In this document: one piece after another, positions 12,928 through 21,548 of the stretch
How positions within the stretch are numbered: position 1 is the stretch's first letter
Layout of the letters: each line of letters starts with the position of its first letter
Origin: an uncultured Clostridia bacterium
Lineage (GTDB): Bacteria; Bacillota; Clostridia; UBA1381
NCBI GenBank assembly: GCA_910585795.1
Contig: CAJUFV010000133.1
Span: forward strand, 1 to 26,436
Direction of reading: 5' to 3'
DNA: 26,436 nucleotides
Program-made: the position numbers and the translations under genes
Notes under the pieces: generated by a model
The model's database searches: none
What the model was told of the DNA's origin: nothing
What the model saw: the letters and a program-made list of their open reading frames with translations, nothing else

Positions 12928-13903
12928 TGACGTTACTGTAAAAATAGACATTAGAAAGCCCGCCGGTAAGCTGGGATTTGGTATTCCGCTTATCTTAACA
13001 ATCGGAAAAGCCGATGAATATAAGGAGTGCTTTGATATGGCGGATATTGTGGACGCGGGCTATAAGGACACTACTGATACATATAAGGCGGCGGCTCTTA
13101 TGCTTGCTCAGACAGATAAGCCTTCTAGTATTGCTATTGTGGGGGCGGAATCCGCTGATACAGCGGCGGAGGTTCTTATGGCTAACGCCGATAAGGGCTG
13201 GCGCAGATTAGTTGTAGCCGGCGCTGAGGCGGCGGCGCTGTCGTCTGTAATAGCTTATATAAACACGACTGATGATAAAATGCTTTTTGTCACAGTTAAT
13301 GACACGGCGGGACTTGCGGCGTTAGGCGTGAATGACAGAACGGTAGGCTTTGTTCACTCTAACCCTTTGGCAGCGGCCGCTCTTGCAGGTGAAGCGTCAG
13401 GCCTGAATCCCGGCGGCTTTACATATAAGAATTTAATTTTGACGGGTATTGAGCCTATGGATTTTAATGAGGCGGAGTTAAAGGCGATTCATGACGCGAA
13501 CGGACTTACATTTATAACAAAGGCGGGAGATAATGTAACCTCGGAGGGTAAGGCTATGAGCGGCGAATATATAGATATAATAGACTGTAAGGACTGGATA
13601 ATCAGTCAGATTATTTATCGTACGCAGAAGCTGCTTAATACAATGCCTAAGGTGCCGTATGACAATTCTGGAATCGCAATGCTTGAAAATGTTTGTCTTA
13701 CCGTACTTAAGGAGGCGGCAAATATGGGAATGGTCGCGTATGATACGGAAACAGGAAGCTACCTGTACAGTACAGACTATGCTCTGCGTGAAGAGCAGAG
13801 CGGCGCGGACAGGGTAGAGCGCAGATATGTCGGCGGTAAATTCAGCTTTGAGCTTGCCGGCGCTGTTCATACCGTTGTTGTAAACGGCGAAATTTCAATT
13901 TGA
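12920..13903 (+). CDS. Contractile tail sheath protein
   Basis: A 327-aa protein of the phage sheath/DUF3383-like type. Visible features are the N-terminal MGNDVTVKIDIRKPAGKLGFGIPLILT, repeated alpha-beta units (PSSIAIVG, KGWRRLVVAG, DDKMLFVTVNDTA), and a conserved C-terminal half (GFTYKNLILTGI, ANGLTFITKAGDNVTSEGKA, GEYIDIIDCKDWIISQI) that forms the core of contractile sheaths. It proves the virion is a myovirus. ATG 12920 is chosen over upstream non-ATG codons because of the purine-rich AGAGGG 9 nt before it and family start pattern. Confidence 0.85.
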   Translation: MGNDVTVKIDIRKPAGKLGFGIPLILTIGKADEYKECFDMADIVDAGYKDTTDTYKAAALMLAQTDKPSSIAIVGAESADTAAEVLMANADKGWRRLVVAGAEAAALSSVIAYINTTDDKMLFVTVNDTAGLAALGVNDRTVGFVHSNPLAAAALAGEASGLNPGGFTYKNLILTGIEPMDFNEAELKAIHDANGLTFITKAGDNVTSEGKAMSGEYIDIIDCKDWIISQIIYRTQKLLNTMPKVPYDNSGIAMLENVCLTVLKEAANMGMVAYDTETGSYLYSTDYALREEQSGADRVERRYVGGKFSFELAGAVHTVVVNGEISI

Positions 13904-13919
13904 CGGGAGGAGATAAAAA

Positions 13920-14318
13920 ATGGCTAATATTACTACATTTGATAGTAAGGACCTTATTGTTACGGTGAACAATGTAAATATTACGGGCTTGGGTGAGGAC
14001 GGCGCGTCGGGCGAAAAAGACGAAGCGTTTTTTTCTACGTCCTACGGCGTACAGGGTGACTGCGTTGTCAGTGTTACGAATAACGACCTTGGAACTGTAA
14101 CAATTACGGTACAGAAGACAAGCCCGCAGTACGGATATTTACTCGGACTCGCTAAGAGAAGAGAAAAATTTCCGCTCTGGTGCCGTAACAGCAATACCGG
14201 AGAGGTTTTCGGCGGCACTCAGGCCGCTCTTGAAAATTATCCGGCATCTGAAAACGGAATGGAGCATGCAGACGGAGAATTTACATTTAAGGTGTTTGAT
14301 TATTCATACACGGCGTAA
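13920..14318 (+). CDS. Tail tube protein (DUF3277-like)
   Basis: A 132-aa beta-rich protein directly after the sheath, with a strong ribosome binding site (GGGAGGAGATAAAAA). It shows NITTFDSKDLIVTVNNVNITGLGEDG near the start and VTITVQKTSPQYGYLLGLAKR in the middle, the signature of the DUF3277/KPP10-type tube family. It stacks as hexamers to form the inner tube through which DNA, and possibly MuF cargo, pass. Confidence 0.85.
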   Translation: MANITTFDSKDLIVTVNNVNITGLGEDGASGEKDEAFFSTSYGVQGDCVVSVTNNDLGTVTITVQKTSPQYGYLLGLAKRREKFPLWCRNSNTGEVFGGTQAALENYPASENGMEHADGEFTFKVFDYSYTA

Positions 14319-14325
14319 GCGTATG

Positions 14326-14349
14326 AGGGCGGCAGATAAAAGCCGCCCT
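14326..14349 (+). terminator. Strong hairpin after the tail tube gene
   Basis: AGGGCGGC (14326-14333) pairs perfectly with GCCGCCCT (14342-14349) around an A-rich 8-nt loop. The downstream sequence is A/T mixed, without a T-tract, so it is a weak terminator at best. It may stabilise the highly expressed sheath-tube mRNA or lower read-through into the chaperone. Confidence 0.5.
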
Positions 14350-14375
14350 AAAATTATAATTAGGAGGCTTATATA

Positions 14376-14681
14376 ATGGAAAAATTTAAGACAGTAAAAA
14401 AGGTAATTGACGGCGTTGAGTATACGGCGCAGTTTAACGGCTTATCGGCGGCGCTTGAAGCCGTTGACAACAGCTATATAGATGGTTCAAGCAATACCTC
14501 GTCCTTGAAAATGGCAAAGTATATTCTTGAAAATGTTATTGTAGCTCCGAGAGCTGATATTGATTCGTTTGAGAGCGCGGATAAATTAAATAATGTTCTT
14601 GATTTTGGCCGCGAGGTTATGCAGGGCAACTTTCGGGAGCCGGAAAAGCAAAGCGGCTCTGAAGAAAAGGGTAGCAAATAA
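14376..14681 (+). CDS. Tail assembly chaperone, short product
   Basis: A 101-aa protein (KFKTVKKVIDGVEYTAQFNGLSAALEAVDNSY..., ending KQSGSEEKGSK) with AGGAGG before its start, lying between tube and tape measure, where tail phages encode the G/GT-type chaperone pair. The second part (14680-14835) lies in another frame and lacks a start, as in known recoding pairs. The chaperone is expected to coat the tape measure protein and recruit tube subunits; it is not in the mature tail. Confidence 0.75.
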   Translation: MEKFKTVKKVIDGVEYTAQFNGLSAALEAVDNSYIDGSSNTSSLKMAKYILENVIVAPRADIDSFESADKLNNVLDFGREVMQGNFREPEKQSGSEEKGSK

Positions 14682-14835
14682 TTGGGCCTACTGGAGACTT
14701 GTATTCAGCGATATTGGCAATTTTACGCATGATTATGTGTTTAACTGTATGACGCCTCAGGAGGTTTTAGAGGCGAATATCGCGCTTGATAGAGCTATCA
14801 AGCAAATTGAGAGTAAGTCTAAGAAAGGGCGGTGA
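14680..14835 (+). CDS. Frameshift extension of the tail assembly chaperone (T domain)
   Basis: Fifty-one codons (NWAYWRLVFSDIGNFTHDYVFNCMTPQEVLEANIALDRAIKQIE...) open in the +1 frame relative to the chaperone and end 4 nt before the tape measure ATG. No good start codon exists near its beginning. At the end of the first ORF, AAA TAA T would allow skipping one T (AAA, then AAT TGG GCC). The two frames overlap from 14593, so a -2 shift in the A/G-rich GAAGAAAAGGG is also possible. The fused product would be about 152 aa. The existence of the extension is well supported, the mechanism is not. Confidence 0.65.
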   Translation, partial: NWAYWRLVFSDIGNFTHDYVFNCMTPQEVLEANIALDRAIKQIESKSKKGR

Positions 14836-14839
14836 GGAA

Positions 14840-17800
14840 ATGGATAGTATAAGTCAAAATTCTATTGAGGTTGACGTACAGGTGAATAACGCGGACGCCT
14901 TAGATAAGCTGGCAAGTGATATGGGAAATATTAAGAAGCTGGCGGGAGGCGGAGTAAGTGACCCGTATAAAGACCTTAAAAAATCGGCGAGCGGTGCGAG
15001 CGGCGGAGTAAGCAGAGTGGCAAGCAGTGTTAATAAAACCGCTGACACTCTGAAAAACGGAGAGGGCAAGGCCTCATCTTTCGCGAGCAGGCTTAAAGAG
15101 GTAAAGAAAATATCATTTGATAAGGTAAAAGCCGGCGCTGCCGCGTTTACGGTCAAGCTCAGGGAAGCGGCGAGCGTTAGCTTTGATAAGCTTAGCTCCG
15201 GTATAAAATCTGTTTCCGGCGCGTTAGGCTCTGGAATTAAAAAAGCGGCAGGCTTTGCGGCAAAGGGAGTTGGAATCGCTGCCGGCGGAGTGGCCGCTTT
15301 AACCGGATTGTCTGTAAAAGCATACGGAGATTATGAACAGCTTAAGGGCGGTGTTGAGACACTGTTCGGCGCTGGAGGTCTTACGATAGAAAAATATGCG
15401 GAGAGTGCCGGTAAGAGCGTCGACGCTATAAGGAGCGAGTATGACGGACTTATCGCTTCGCAGGACAATGTTTTAAAAAACGCGAGCAACGCCTATAAAA
15501 CAGCAGGGTTATCGGCAAACGATTATATGGAGTCTGTAACTGCGTTTTCCGCATCGCTAAAACAGAGCTTTGACAAGACGCCGGAAGGAATTAAAGCCGC
15601 GGGTGAAGCTGCCAATCAAGCTATTATTGATATGGCGGATAACGCTAATAAAATGGGTACGCCAATGGAGGATATACAAAACGCGTATCAGGGCTTCGCT
15701 AAACAGAATTATACTATGCTTGACAATTTAAAGCTGGGATACGGCGGTACAAAAGAGGAAATGGAGCGACTGCTTAAGGACGCGCAAAAATTTTCAGGTG
15801 TCAAGTATGATATAAGCAATCTTTCTGACATTTTCTCCGCGGTACATATTATTCAAGAGCAGCTTGGTATTACCAATACAACCGCTGAAGAAGCGGAAAA
15901 GACAATACAAGGCTCTTTTTCTTCCATGAAATCGGCATGGGGCAATCTTCTTACAGCGTTTGTTGTCGGCGGAGATGATTTTGACCAATGTATTGAAAAT
16001 ATGATAGAAGCCGTGAAAATATTTGGTAAAAATGTGCTTCCCGTAATAAGTAAGGCGCTTAACGGTATAGGAGCTCTAATTGAGCGGCTCGCTCCTGTAA
16101 TAGCTGAGAAGCTTCCGGCGCTGGCGGAACAGCTTCTGCCTCCGCTGTTAAAAGCTGCCGGCTCTGTCGTGCAGGGTATTATAAAAGCTCTGCCGTCTAT
16201 TATCAAAGTGCTTATTAAAGAAATTCCGGGCATTGTTAAAATGCTTGTTCAGGCGGTTGCGGACGTGTTCGGGGATTCGTTCCCCATAGTGAAATCCTTT
16301 GGCTCTTTAATTGAAAAATGCGCCGGAGGAATAGGAAAAGCTATTCCGTTTATAATAGGAGCGGTTTTCGCGTTTAAGGGCTTTAGTATAGTACGGACCG
16401 CGGCGGGGCACGTAAATTCTTTTATATCGCCGTTTAAAAGCTTAGCTGATAAAGTTAGCGGCGGAAAAATGGGAAATGACCTAAGCGGAACCGCGAAGGG
16501 CATGACTGATACAGGAAACGCCGCGGCAGGAAGTTCTCAAAAGCTATTGTCTATGGCGAAGGCCTTTGTGCTGATGGCTGTAGGTGTTTTTGCGATTGCG
16601 GCGGCCTTCGCGATACTCGCGCGTTCGGCTATTGCTCTGGCGGGAGCGGGTCCATTGGCAATCGGAGTCATGGGCGGCATGGTTATTGCGGCCGCGGCTC
16701 TGGGCATAGGTATGATGTTACTTTTAAAATCGCTTAGTACTATGGGAATAAGCGCGATTCAGGGTGCGGCGGCCATGGCAATACTGGGAGGAGCGCTGAT
16801 ACTAACGGCCATAGCTTTTGCCCTGCTGGTGCGTTCGGCAATAGCGTTAGCGTCTGCCGGACCGCTTGCAATCGGAGTTATGGCAGGAATGCTTATCGGA
16901 ATCGCGGCGCTTATGGTACTTGCCGCGGTTCTTGGGCCGGCGCTGACAGCCGGAGCGATTGGTTTTATCGCGTTCGGAGCGGCGATTCTTATGGTCGGCG
17001 CCGGAGCGCTGCTTGCGGCTAAAGGTCTTACACTTGTTACAAGCTGTTTGCCTATAATTGTGCAATACGGACTAAGCGGGGCGATGGCTATAATTACGCT
17101 TGGCGTAAGCCTTGCGGTGTTTGCCGGAGGAGCGGCTCTAGCAGGAGCGGCGAGTATAGTATTAGGCGCGGGCTTGCTTATAGCGTGTGTCGGTATTATT
17201 GCGTTTTCAGCCGCGCTGTTAGTTGGAGCGGCTGTTCTTACGGCAATAACAGCCGTATTGATGATATTTGCGGCTGTAATTACAATTATAGCCTCTTCGT
17301 TAATGATTATGGCGGCATCATTTATGATTATAGCGGTATCAGTGCCTATGGCCGCGGCTGGACTGGCTTTATTGCCGGTATTATTTACGGCGCTTATTGT
17401 TCCGGCAGGATTGCTGGCGGCGGCGTTACCGCTGTTAGCGGTGGCTTTCGCGGCATTGATTGTGTCAATAATAGCTGTGACTGTAATATTAACAGCTTTC
17501 GTGGCAGTAGTTACAATTATAACCGCTTCGTTAATGATTATGGCGGCGTCCTTTGCTTCAATGGCTGTGTCTGTTCCTGTCTTTGCCGCGGGTATTGCTC
17601 TGCTGCCTGCTTTGTTTCTGGCACTTGTTATACCGTCGGCGGCTTTATCAAAAGAGATTCCAGGACTGGCAAGTGCGTTTCAGATTTTGGCGTTGGCTTC
17701 GGTTATTGTATCGGGCGCGTTAATGAGTATAAATTCAAGTTTGTCATTGACAAGCGCAGGTTTTAATATGCTCAGTATGACTGTAGCAATGGCGTGTCAA

Positions 17801-18403
17801 AGGATGATTATGACATTTACAGTCTGCGGGAGTAGAATAGCGTCAATATGCGCGCGCATTGTATCACAGTCAAGAAGCTGCGCGAGCGGTATTAGGTCGG
17901 CGTTTGCGTCTGTAAGCTTGAGCGCGACAGGCTCAAACATAATGAATGGCTTGCTGAATGGTATACAGTCGCGTTCAGGCGCGGTTATAGCGCAGGCAAG
18001 GCTGGTAGCGCAGTCTGTATCATCCGCCATGAATTCCGCGCTTGATATTCATTCTCCGTCTAGGGTTACAATGAAAACCGGCGTGTTCGCGGCGCAGGGT
18101 CTTGCTGAAGGTATGCGGAATGGTATTCCGCAGGTAGAGACAGCCGCGCGGAGTGTGGCATTGGATGCTGACGCTTCTATGGACATGGAGCTGCGGGCCT
18201 ATTCTCCTGAGAGCACTGGGACAGCGAGAACCTTTTACGGCGGTAATACTACAATCGCTCCTGTATTTCAGCTTGATATTCACGGAGCGGTAAGCGAGGA
18301 TGACAGAACGACGGAAAGAGCGGTAAAACGCTGGGTATTGGAGGCCTTAGAGACTGTGGAGGAGTCAATGAGCCGTAAGCAAAGAACGGTTCAGGTACTC
18401 TAA
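14840..18403 (+). CDS. Tail tape measure protein
   Basis: The longest gene in the window (1187 aa from ATG 14840, with GGTGAGG just upstream). The N-terminal part is basic and helical, residues ~165-190 begin the typical TMP domain (LSVKAYGDYEQLKGGVETLFGAGG), and residues ~570-950 are an unusually long hydrophobic alanine-rich section with internal repeats (RSAIALAxAGPLAIGVM twice; SLMIMAASF twice). The C-terminal HSPSRVTMKTGVFAAQGLAEGM is a common tape-measure ending. It sets tail length and may form a membrane channel on infection. At about 0.15 nm per residue the tail would be near 180 nm, a rough estimate. Codons upstream of ATG 14840 lie inside the chaperone extension. Confidence 0.9.
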   Translation: MDSISQNSIEVDVQVNNADALDKLASDMGNIKKLAGGGVSDPYKDLKKSASGASGGVSRVASSVNKTADTLKNGEGKASSFASRLKEVKKISFDKVKAGAAAFTVKLREAASVSFDKLSSGIKSVSGALGSGIKKAAGFAAKGVGIAAGGVAALTGLSVKAYGDYEQLKGGVETLFGAGGLTIEKYAESAGKSVDAIRSEYDGLIASQDNVLKNASNAYKTAGLSANDYMESVTAFSASLKQSFDKTPEGIKAAGEAANQAIIDMADNANKMGTPMEDIQNAYQGFAKQNYTMLDNLKLGYGGTKEEMERLLKDAQKFSGVKYDISNLSDIFSAVHIIQEQLGITNTTAEEAEKTIQGSFSSMKSAWGNLLTAFVVGGDDFDQCIENMIEAVKIFGKNVLPVISKALNGIGALIERLAPVIAEKLPALAEQLLPPLLKAAGSVVQGIIKALPSIIKVLIKEIPGIVKMLVQAVADVFGDSFPIVKSFGSLIEKCAGGIGKAIPFIIGAVFAFKGFSIVRTAAGHVNSFISPFKSLADKVSGGKMGNDLSGTAKGMTDTGNAAAGSSQKLLSMAKAFVLMAVGVFAIAAAFAILARSAIALAGAGPLAIGVMGGMVIAAAALGIGMMLLLKSLSTMGISAIQGAAAMAILGGALILTAIAFALLVRSAIALASAGPLAIGVMAGMLIGIAALMVLAAVLGPALTAGAIGFIAFGAAILMVGAGALLAAKGLTLVTSCLPIIVQYGLSGAMAIITLGVSLAVFAGGAALAGAASIVLGAGLLIACVGIIAFSAALLVGAAVLTAITAVLMIFAAVITIIASSLMIMAASFMIIAVSVPMAAAGLALLPVLFTALIVPAGLLAAALPLLAVAFAALIVSIIAVTVILTAFVAVVTIITASLMIMAASFASMAVSVPVFAAGIALLPALFLALVIPSAALSKEIPGLASAFQILALASVIVSGALMSINSSLSLTSAGFNMLSMTVAMACQRMIMTFTVCGSRIASICARIVSQSRSCASGIRSAFASVSLSATGSNIMNGLLNGIQSRSGAVIAQARLVAQSVSSAMNSALDIHSPSRVTMKTGVFAAQGLAEGMRNGIPQVETAARSVALDADASMDMELRAYSPESTGTARTFYGGNTTIAPVFQLDIHGAVSEDDRTTERAVKRWVLEALETVEESMSRKQRTVQVL
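16621..16890 (+). repeat. Internal repeat within the tape measure gene
   Basis: Codons at 16621-16680 and 16831-16890 encode near-identical 20-residue segments (RSAIALAGAGPLAIGVM / RSAIALASAGPLAIGVM) 210 nt apart, with many synonymous differences. A second pair is around 17270-17390 and 17506-17620 (ITIIASSLMIMAASF / VTIITASLMIMAASF). They suggest old duplications within the hydrophobic section. Confidence 0.7.
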
Positions 18404-18427
18404 ATATTTAGAAAGGACTGAGACAAA

Positions 18428-19504
18428 ATGGCACTGATAAACGGTATCTATATTCACGTAACAGATGAAAGCGTTACGGCAGAAACCGAGGCGTCTGAGC
18501 ATGCCGTTGAAAAAGGCGCCGATATAACGGACCATATAAAAATCAATCCTGCTGAGGCGTCTTTATCAGGTAAAATTGTAAATTATACCGCGTATACGTC
18601 AGAAAATAAAACAGAGCAAAAATCAATTACCGCTTGGCTTAATCTTGTAAAGAGAGACGGCTCCGCGTTTGATACAATGAGCTTTGACCGGTTAAATAAT
18701 GAGCTGCTTGCTTTTTACGGCGGCGCAGCCTGGCGCGACAGCGGAGATATTCGATATTTAGATGAGAATAATAATGTCGTAAATTGCGGCGCGTCGGAAA
18801 GCTCGAAAATTTACGCGGTTAGATTTGAAATGATATTACCCTATGCTTCAACCGTAAGGATACAAAATGCCTTTAAGCAGTATTGCTGCTTTAATATTAT
18901 CAATAAAAGCACAACCGGCTACAATGTACGTGATTATGACGCGGACTCTGAGGTTGTAAATGATTTTGTGCTGTCTAATACGTATAATGGAGAAGCCGGC
19001 AGAGTACAAACAGAATTTACTAATTATGACATGGAAACCAATGTAGTAAGCTCCAGTGAGGAAAGAAGCGCCGGATGGGTTCTTGACTGCCTGAAAAGCT
19101 GGATGAGAAGCGGGGCTTTAGTTGTATATGAGGGCAGAAATCATCTTGTGAATTATCAAATACGCAGCTTAAAGACAGAGCATCCTAACACAGTGAGCGG
19201 CGGAGCTGATTTCAGTATGACACTTCGTGAATTTAAAGGCGCCGCGAACAGCTATGCCGGCGCGAATGGGGGAGTACAGCAAATATCGCAGGGCGATAAT
19301 TCTGAGGTATGGTATGAGGTTCAGCTAGGAGACAGCCTTTACAGCTTAATTTCACAGTACCGTAATTTGAAAAGAGACCCTATTGATGGTACGGCGTATA
19401 CAACTATTGACTGGATAATGCGGAAGAATCCGCATGCTTTTGATAATACAAATGACTGCACTACTTTAAAGGCTTATGAGAAAATTTTGTTGGGGTACAG
19501 ATAA
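18428..19504 (+). CDS. Baseplate/tube-end protein with C-terminal LysM domain (XkdP/gp53-like)
   Basis: A 358-aa protein directly after the tape measure. The first ~270 residues (KGADITDHIKINPAEASLSGKIVNY..., SMTLREFKGAA) are a tail/baseplate domain, and residues ~295-358 form a LysM-like module (WYEVQLGDSLYSLISQY...DWIMRKNPHAF...EKILLGYR). In PBSX, XkdP is the LysM protein at this position, and LysM adaptor proteins such as gp53 connect hub to wedges. The ribosome binding site AAAGGA lies 12 nt upstream of the ATG. Role at the tail end is inferred from synteny. Confidence 0.75.
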   Translation: MALINGIYIHVTDESVTAETEASEHAVEKGADITDHIKINPAEASLSGKIVNYTAYTSENKTEQKSITAWLNLVKRDGSAFDTMSFDRLNNELLAFYGGAAWRDSGDIRYLDENNNVVNCGASESSKIYAVRFEMILPYASTVRIQNAFKQYCCFNIINKSTTGYNVRDYDADSEVVNDFVLSNTYNGEAGRVQTEFTNYDMETNVVSSSEERSAGWVLDCLKSWMRSGALVVYEGRNHLVNYQIRSLKTEHPNTVSGGADFSMTLREFKGAANSYAGANGGVQQISQGDNSEVWYEVQLGDSLYSLISQYRNLKRDPIDGTAYTTIDWIMRKNPHAFDNTNDCTTLKAYEKILLGYR

Positions 19505-19830
19505 TGAAAAAAGACAGAATCTTAATTGAAAAAGCAAATATTCCGTATAGGTTTTCAATCGCTCTTCCTTCGATAATGTTTGAGCTGGAAATTAGGTACA
19601 ACAAAACGGCTGATTTATTTACTATCGGATTATATAAAAATGATACGCTGATTTGTATTGAGCCGGTTATATACGGCGTACCGCTTTTTAAACAGCTCTA
19701 TCAGCAAGGAAAATATCCCGCGTTAACTATCATTCCTATTGATAGAAGCGGTGAAAGCTCGAGAGTAACGTGGGGGAATTTCAATGAGACTGTATTCTTG
19801 GAGGTCGATAACGCGGGTGATACGATATGA
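19504..19830 (+). CDS. Baseplate plug-like protein
   Basis: A 108-aa beta-rich protein overlapping the preceding stop by one nucleotide (TAATG). The pattern MFELEIRYNKTADLFTIGLYKNDTLICIEPVIYGVPLF...PALTIIPID is that of the small phage baseplate plug family, a compact beta-barrel inside the hub. It is coupled to the hub gene by ATGA at 19827. Confidence 0.65.
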   Translation: MKKDRILIEKANIPYRFSIALPSIMFELEIRYNKTADLFTIGLYKNDTLICIEPVIYGVPLFKQLYQQGKYPALTIIPIDRSGESSRVTWGNFNETVFLEVDNAGDTI

Positions 19831-20771
19831 GTGAAAGAATATTTGAAAACGGCCGTGAAGCAAATACGTCACATCTTATAACAGCCTTAAATCTGGCTCT
19901 GTCAAGTGAAAGCGCTTCGCCGCTTACTCCAAAAGGACAGTTTGGCTTCACGGCTGTAATAGAAACGGATAAAACTATATTAAGCAGCAATGAATTTGAC
20001 TTTGAGTTTGATATACCTTTTGACGACGATATAGTGCCGAATGAGGCGGAAATCAGAATTTATAATTTATCAAAGCAGACACTCAATAATTTCAGAAAGG
20101 GTAACGCTCTTACAATTACTGCCGGCTATGGCACGGATACGGGAATTGTATTAAATGGTAAAATATCAGCCGTCAAGACAAGACATAGCGGAGTCGATAA
20201 AATTACAACGGTTTATGTTCTGGACAACGCGGACTATGAGGACCTTGATATTGTTGAACATACCTTTACAGAAGGTACAGACGCCAGTTATATTTTGGAA
20301 ACACTGCTTAAAAAGCTGAATCTGAATATCGCGGTGTTTGAGATTCAGCGTGACCACAGGTATGATAAGGACGAATCCGTAAAAGGAAGCGTAACGGAGG
20401 CTATTAAGAAATATGCTGATATATGCGGTGTGTCAGTATATATACATAAGCTTCAAATTTACTGCCGTCCTATATGGCAGGGTGACAATATACATTTTAC
20501 AATACGCGCTGAAACCGGAATGATAGACAGCCCTGAGCAATTTGAAGAGGAAAACACAAGCGAAGAATATAAGGACAGCGTAACCGGCTATAAAATTAAA
20601 ATGCTGTTTCAGTACAGAATGGCTACCTCGGCAATTGTGGACGTGTCAAGCAAGGACTGTAACGGAAGCTTTAGGGTACGCGAAGGAACACATAGCTTTG
20701 ACGGGCTGTCCGCTGTTACGGACATCAAGTGTGTAGAAAATATAAGCACAGCAATTATTAAAACGGAGTAA
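19827..20771 (+). CDS. Baseplate hub protein (XkdQ / gp27-like)
   Basis: A 314-aa protein with NEAEIRIYNLSKQTLNNFRKGNALTITAGYG and TDASYILETLLKKLNLN...SVTEAIKKYADICGVSVYIHKLQIYCRP, the beta-barrel tandem characteristic of the tail hub proteins XkdQ, phage protein D and T4 gp27. It joins the tube to the spike. Length is in the family range and the order plug-hub-spike-gp25-J-I follows the PBSX arrangement. Confidence 0.8.
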   Translation: MSERIFENGREANTSHLITALNLALSSESASPLTPKGQFGFTAVIETDKTILSSNEFDFEFDIPFDDDIVPNEAEIRIYNLSKQTLNNFRKGNALTITAGYGTDTGIVLNGKISAVKTRHSGVDKITTVYVLDNADYEDLDIVEHTFTEGTDASYILETLLKKLNLNIAVFEIQRDHRYDKDESVKGSVTEAIKKYADICGVSVYIHKLQIYCRPIWQGDNIHFTIRAETGMIDSPEQFEEENTSEEYKDSVTGYKIKMLFQYRMATSAIVDVSSKDCNGSFRVREGTHSFDGLSAVTDIKCVENISTAIIKTE

Positions 20772-20778
20772 TGTGATT

Positions 20779-21168
20779 ATGAATTTTAACGAAGCTTTTA
20801 TAAACGGAAAACTAATAAATATTCACACGGCTTTTATCGGTAAGGTTATAGCGGTCAACGAAAATATAGCTAGAGTACAGCCGCTTACTTACTCGAAGAA
20901 CGTGAGCGGAGAGCTAAGAGAGCAGACGCCGGTGGCCGTGTATATTCCTCGTAATATAAAGGTTAAACAAGAAACAATAACTTATATGACAGGCTTGAAC
21001 AGCTCACATACTAAAACGATTATTGTGCCGGATATTGTAGCCGCGGGCGATGTTGTTTACTGCGGCGTATCAGAAAGAGACATTACAACAGAGAATTTAA
21101 ACGGTAAAATTGCCAAGCCTACGCGTCATCATGATATAAATGACAGCGTTATTCTGGCTGTAATATAA
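20779..21168 (+). CDS. Baseplate spike / Gp138-DUF2577-like protein
   Basis: A 129-aa protein with an OB-fold-like N-terminus (FIGKVIAVNENIARVQPLTYSKN) and a C-terminal AAGDVVYCGVSERDITTENLNGK...RHHDINDSVILAVI, typical of short gp138/DUF2577 (XkdR-like) proteins that form the tail tip. The start is uncertain: GTG 20773 is 4 nt from GGAG, ATG 20779 is 10 nt; ATG is preferred. Confidence 0.7.
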   Translation: MNFNEAFINGKLINIHTAFIGKVIAVNENIARVQPLTYSKNVSGELREQTPVAVYIPRNIKVKQETITYMTGLNSSHTKTIIVPDIVAAGDVVYCGVSERDITTENLNGKIAKPTRHHDINDSVILAVI

Positions 21169-21181
21169 AGGCGGTGATAGA

Positions 21182-21535
21182 ATGAAGGGCTTAAAAATAG
21201 TTGAGGGCGACGTATCAATCACAGACGGAAGTATTGATATGGCAGAGGATACGGAGCTTGAAATTCAGACTATGAAAACCGTGCTAAGGACTAATAGGGG
21301 AGAAGACGCTTTTGACGCTGACGAGGGAATAAATTTGCGTCAGCTTCTCAGTAAAGGCGTAACAGCTGATATGGTTAAAACTCAGATTAAAAACGGTATA
21401 AATCAGGTTAACGCTGACTATACCATCGAGGACTTTAATTATAGCTTGGATAAAATCACGCGTACTGCTGAGATAAAATTTACAGCCCGCAAAACAAACG
21501 GAGCGTCTGTTAGTATTAGTAACAGTTATAATTAA
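21182..21535 (+). CDS. Baseplate wedge protein (XkdS / gp25-like)
   Basis: A 117-aa protein (LKIVEGDVSITDGSIDMAEDTELEIQTMKTVLRTNRGEDAFDADEGINLRQLLSK...) with the gp25/DUF2634 pattern: an early strand-rich part, the E-x-Q-x-x-K-x-x-L-x-T-x-R-G-E-x-x-F core, then helices. In contractile systems gp25-like proteins initiate sheath assembly at the baseplate. The ribosome binding site is GGCGGTGA. Confidence 0.8.
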   Translation: MKGLKIVEGDVSITDGSIDMAEDTELEIQTMKTVLRTNRGEDAFDADEGINLRQLLSKGVTADMVKTQIKNGINQVNADYTIEDFNYSLDKITRTAEIKFTARKTNGASVSISNSYN

Positions 21536-21548
21536 GAGGTGAGTATAT

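Noticed and set aside
14666..14673. A AAG GGT slippery heptamer for a -1 frameshift in the tail chaperone
   Set aside because: A -1 slip leads straight to TAG after GGG, and the downstream chaperone frame is +1, so this heptamer cannot make the fusion.
14853..15156. Antisense open frames opposite the tape measure, scaffold and capsid genes
   Set aside because: They lack ribosome binding sites and are low-complexity mirror translations of GC-periodic coding sequence on the + strand.
17185..17766. 193-aa frame within the tape measure gene
   Set aside because: Its composition (Gly, Tyr, Asn, Cys, Arg repeats) is a frame-shifted reading of the alanine-rich tape measure repeats, without a ribosome binding site.
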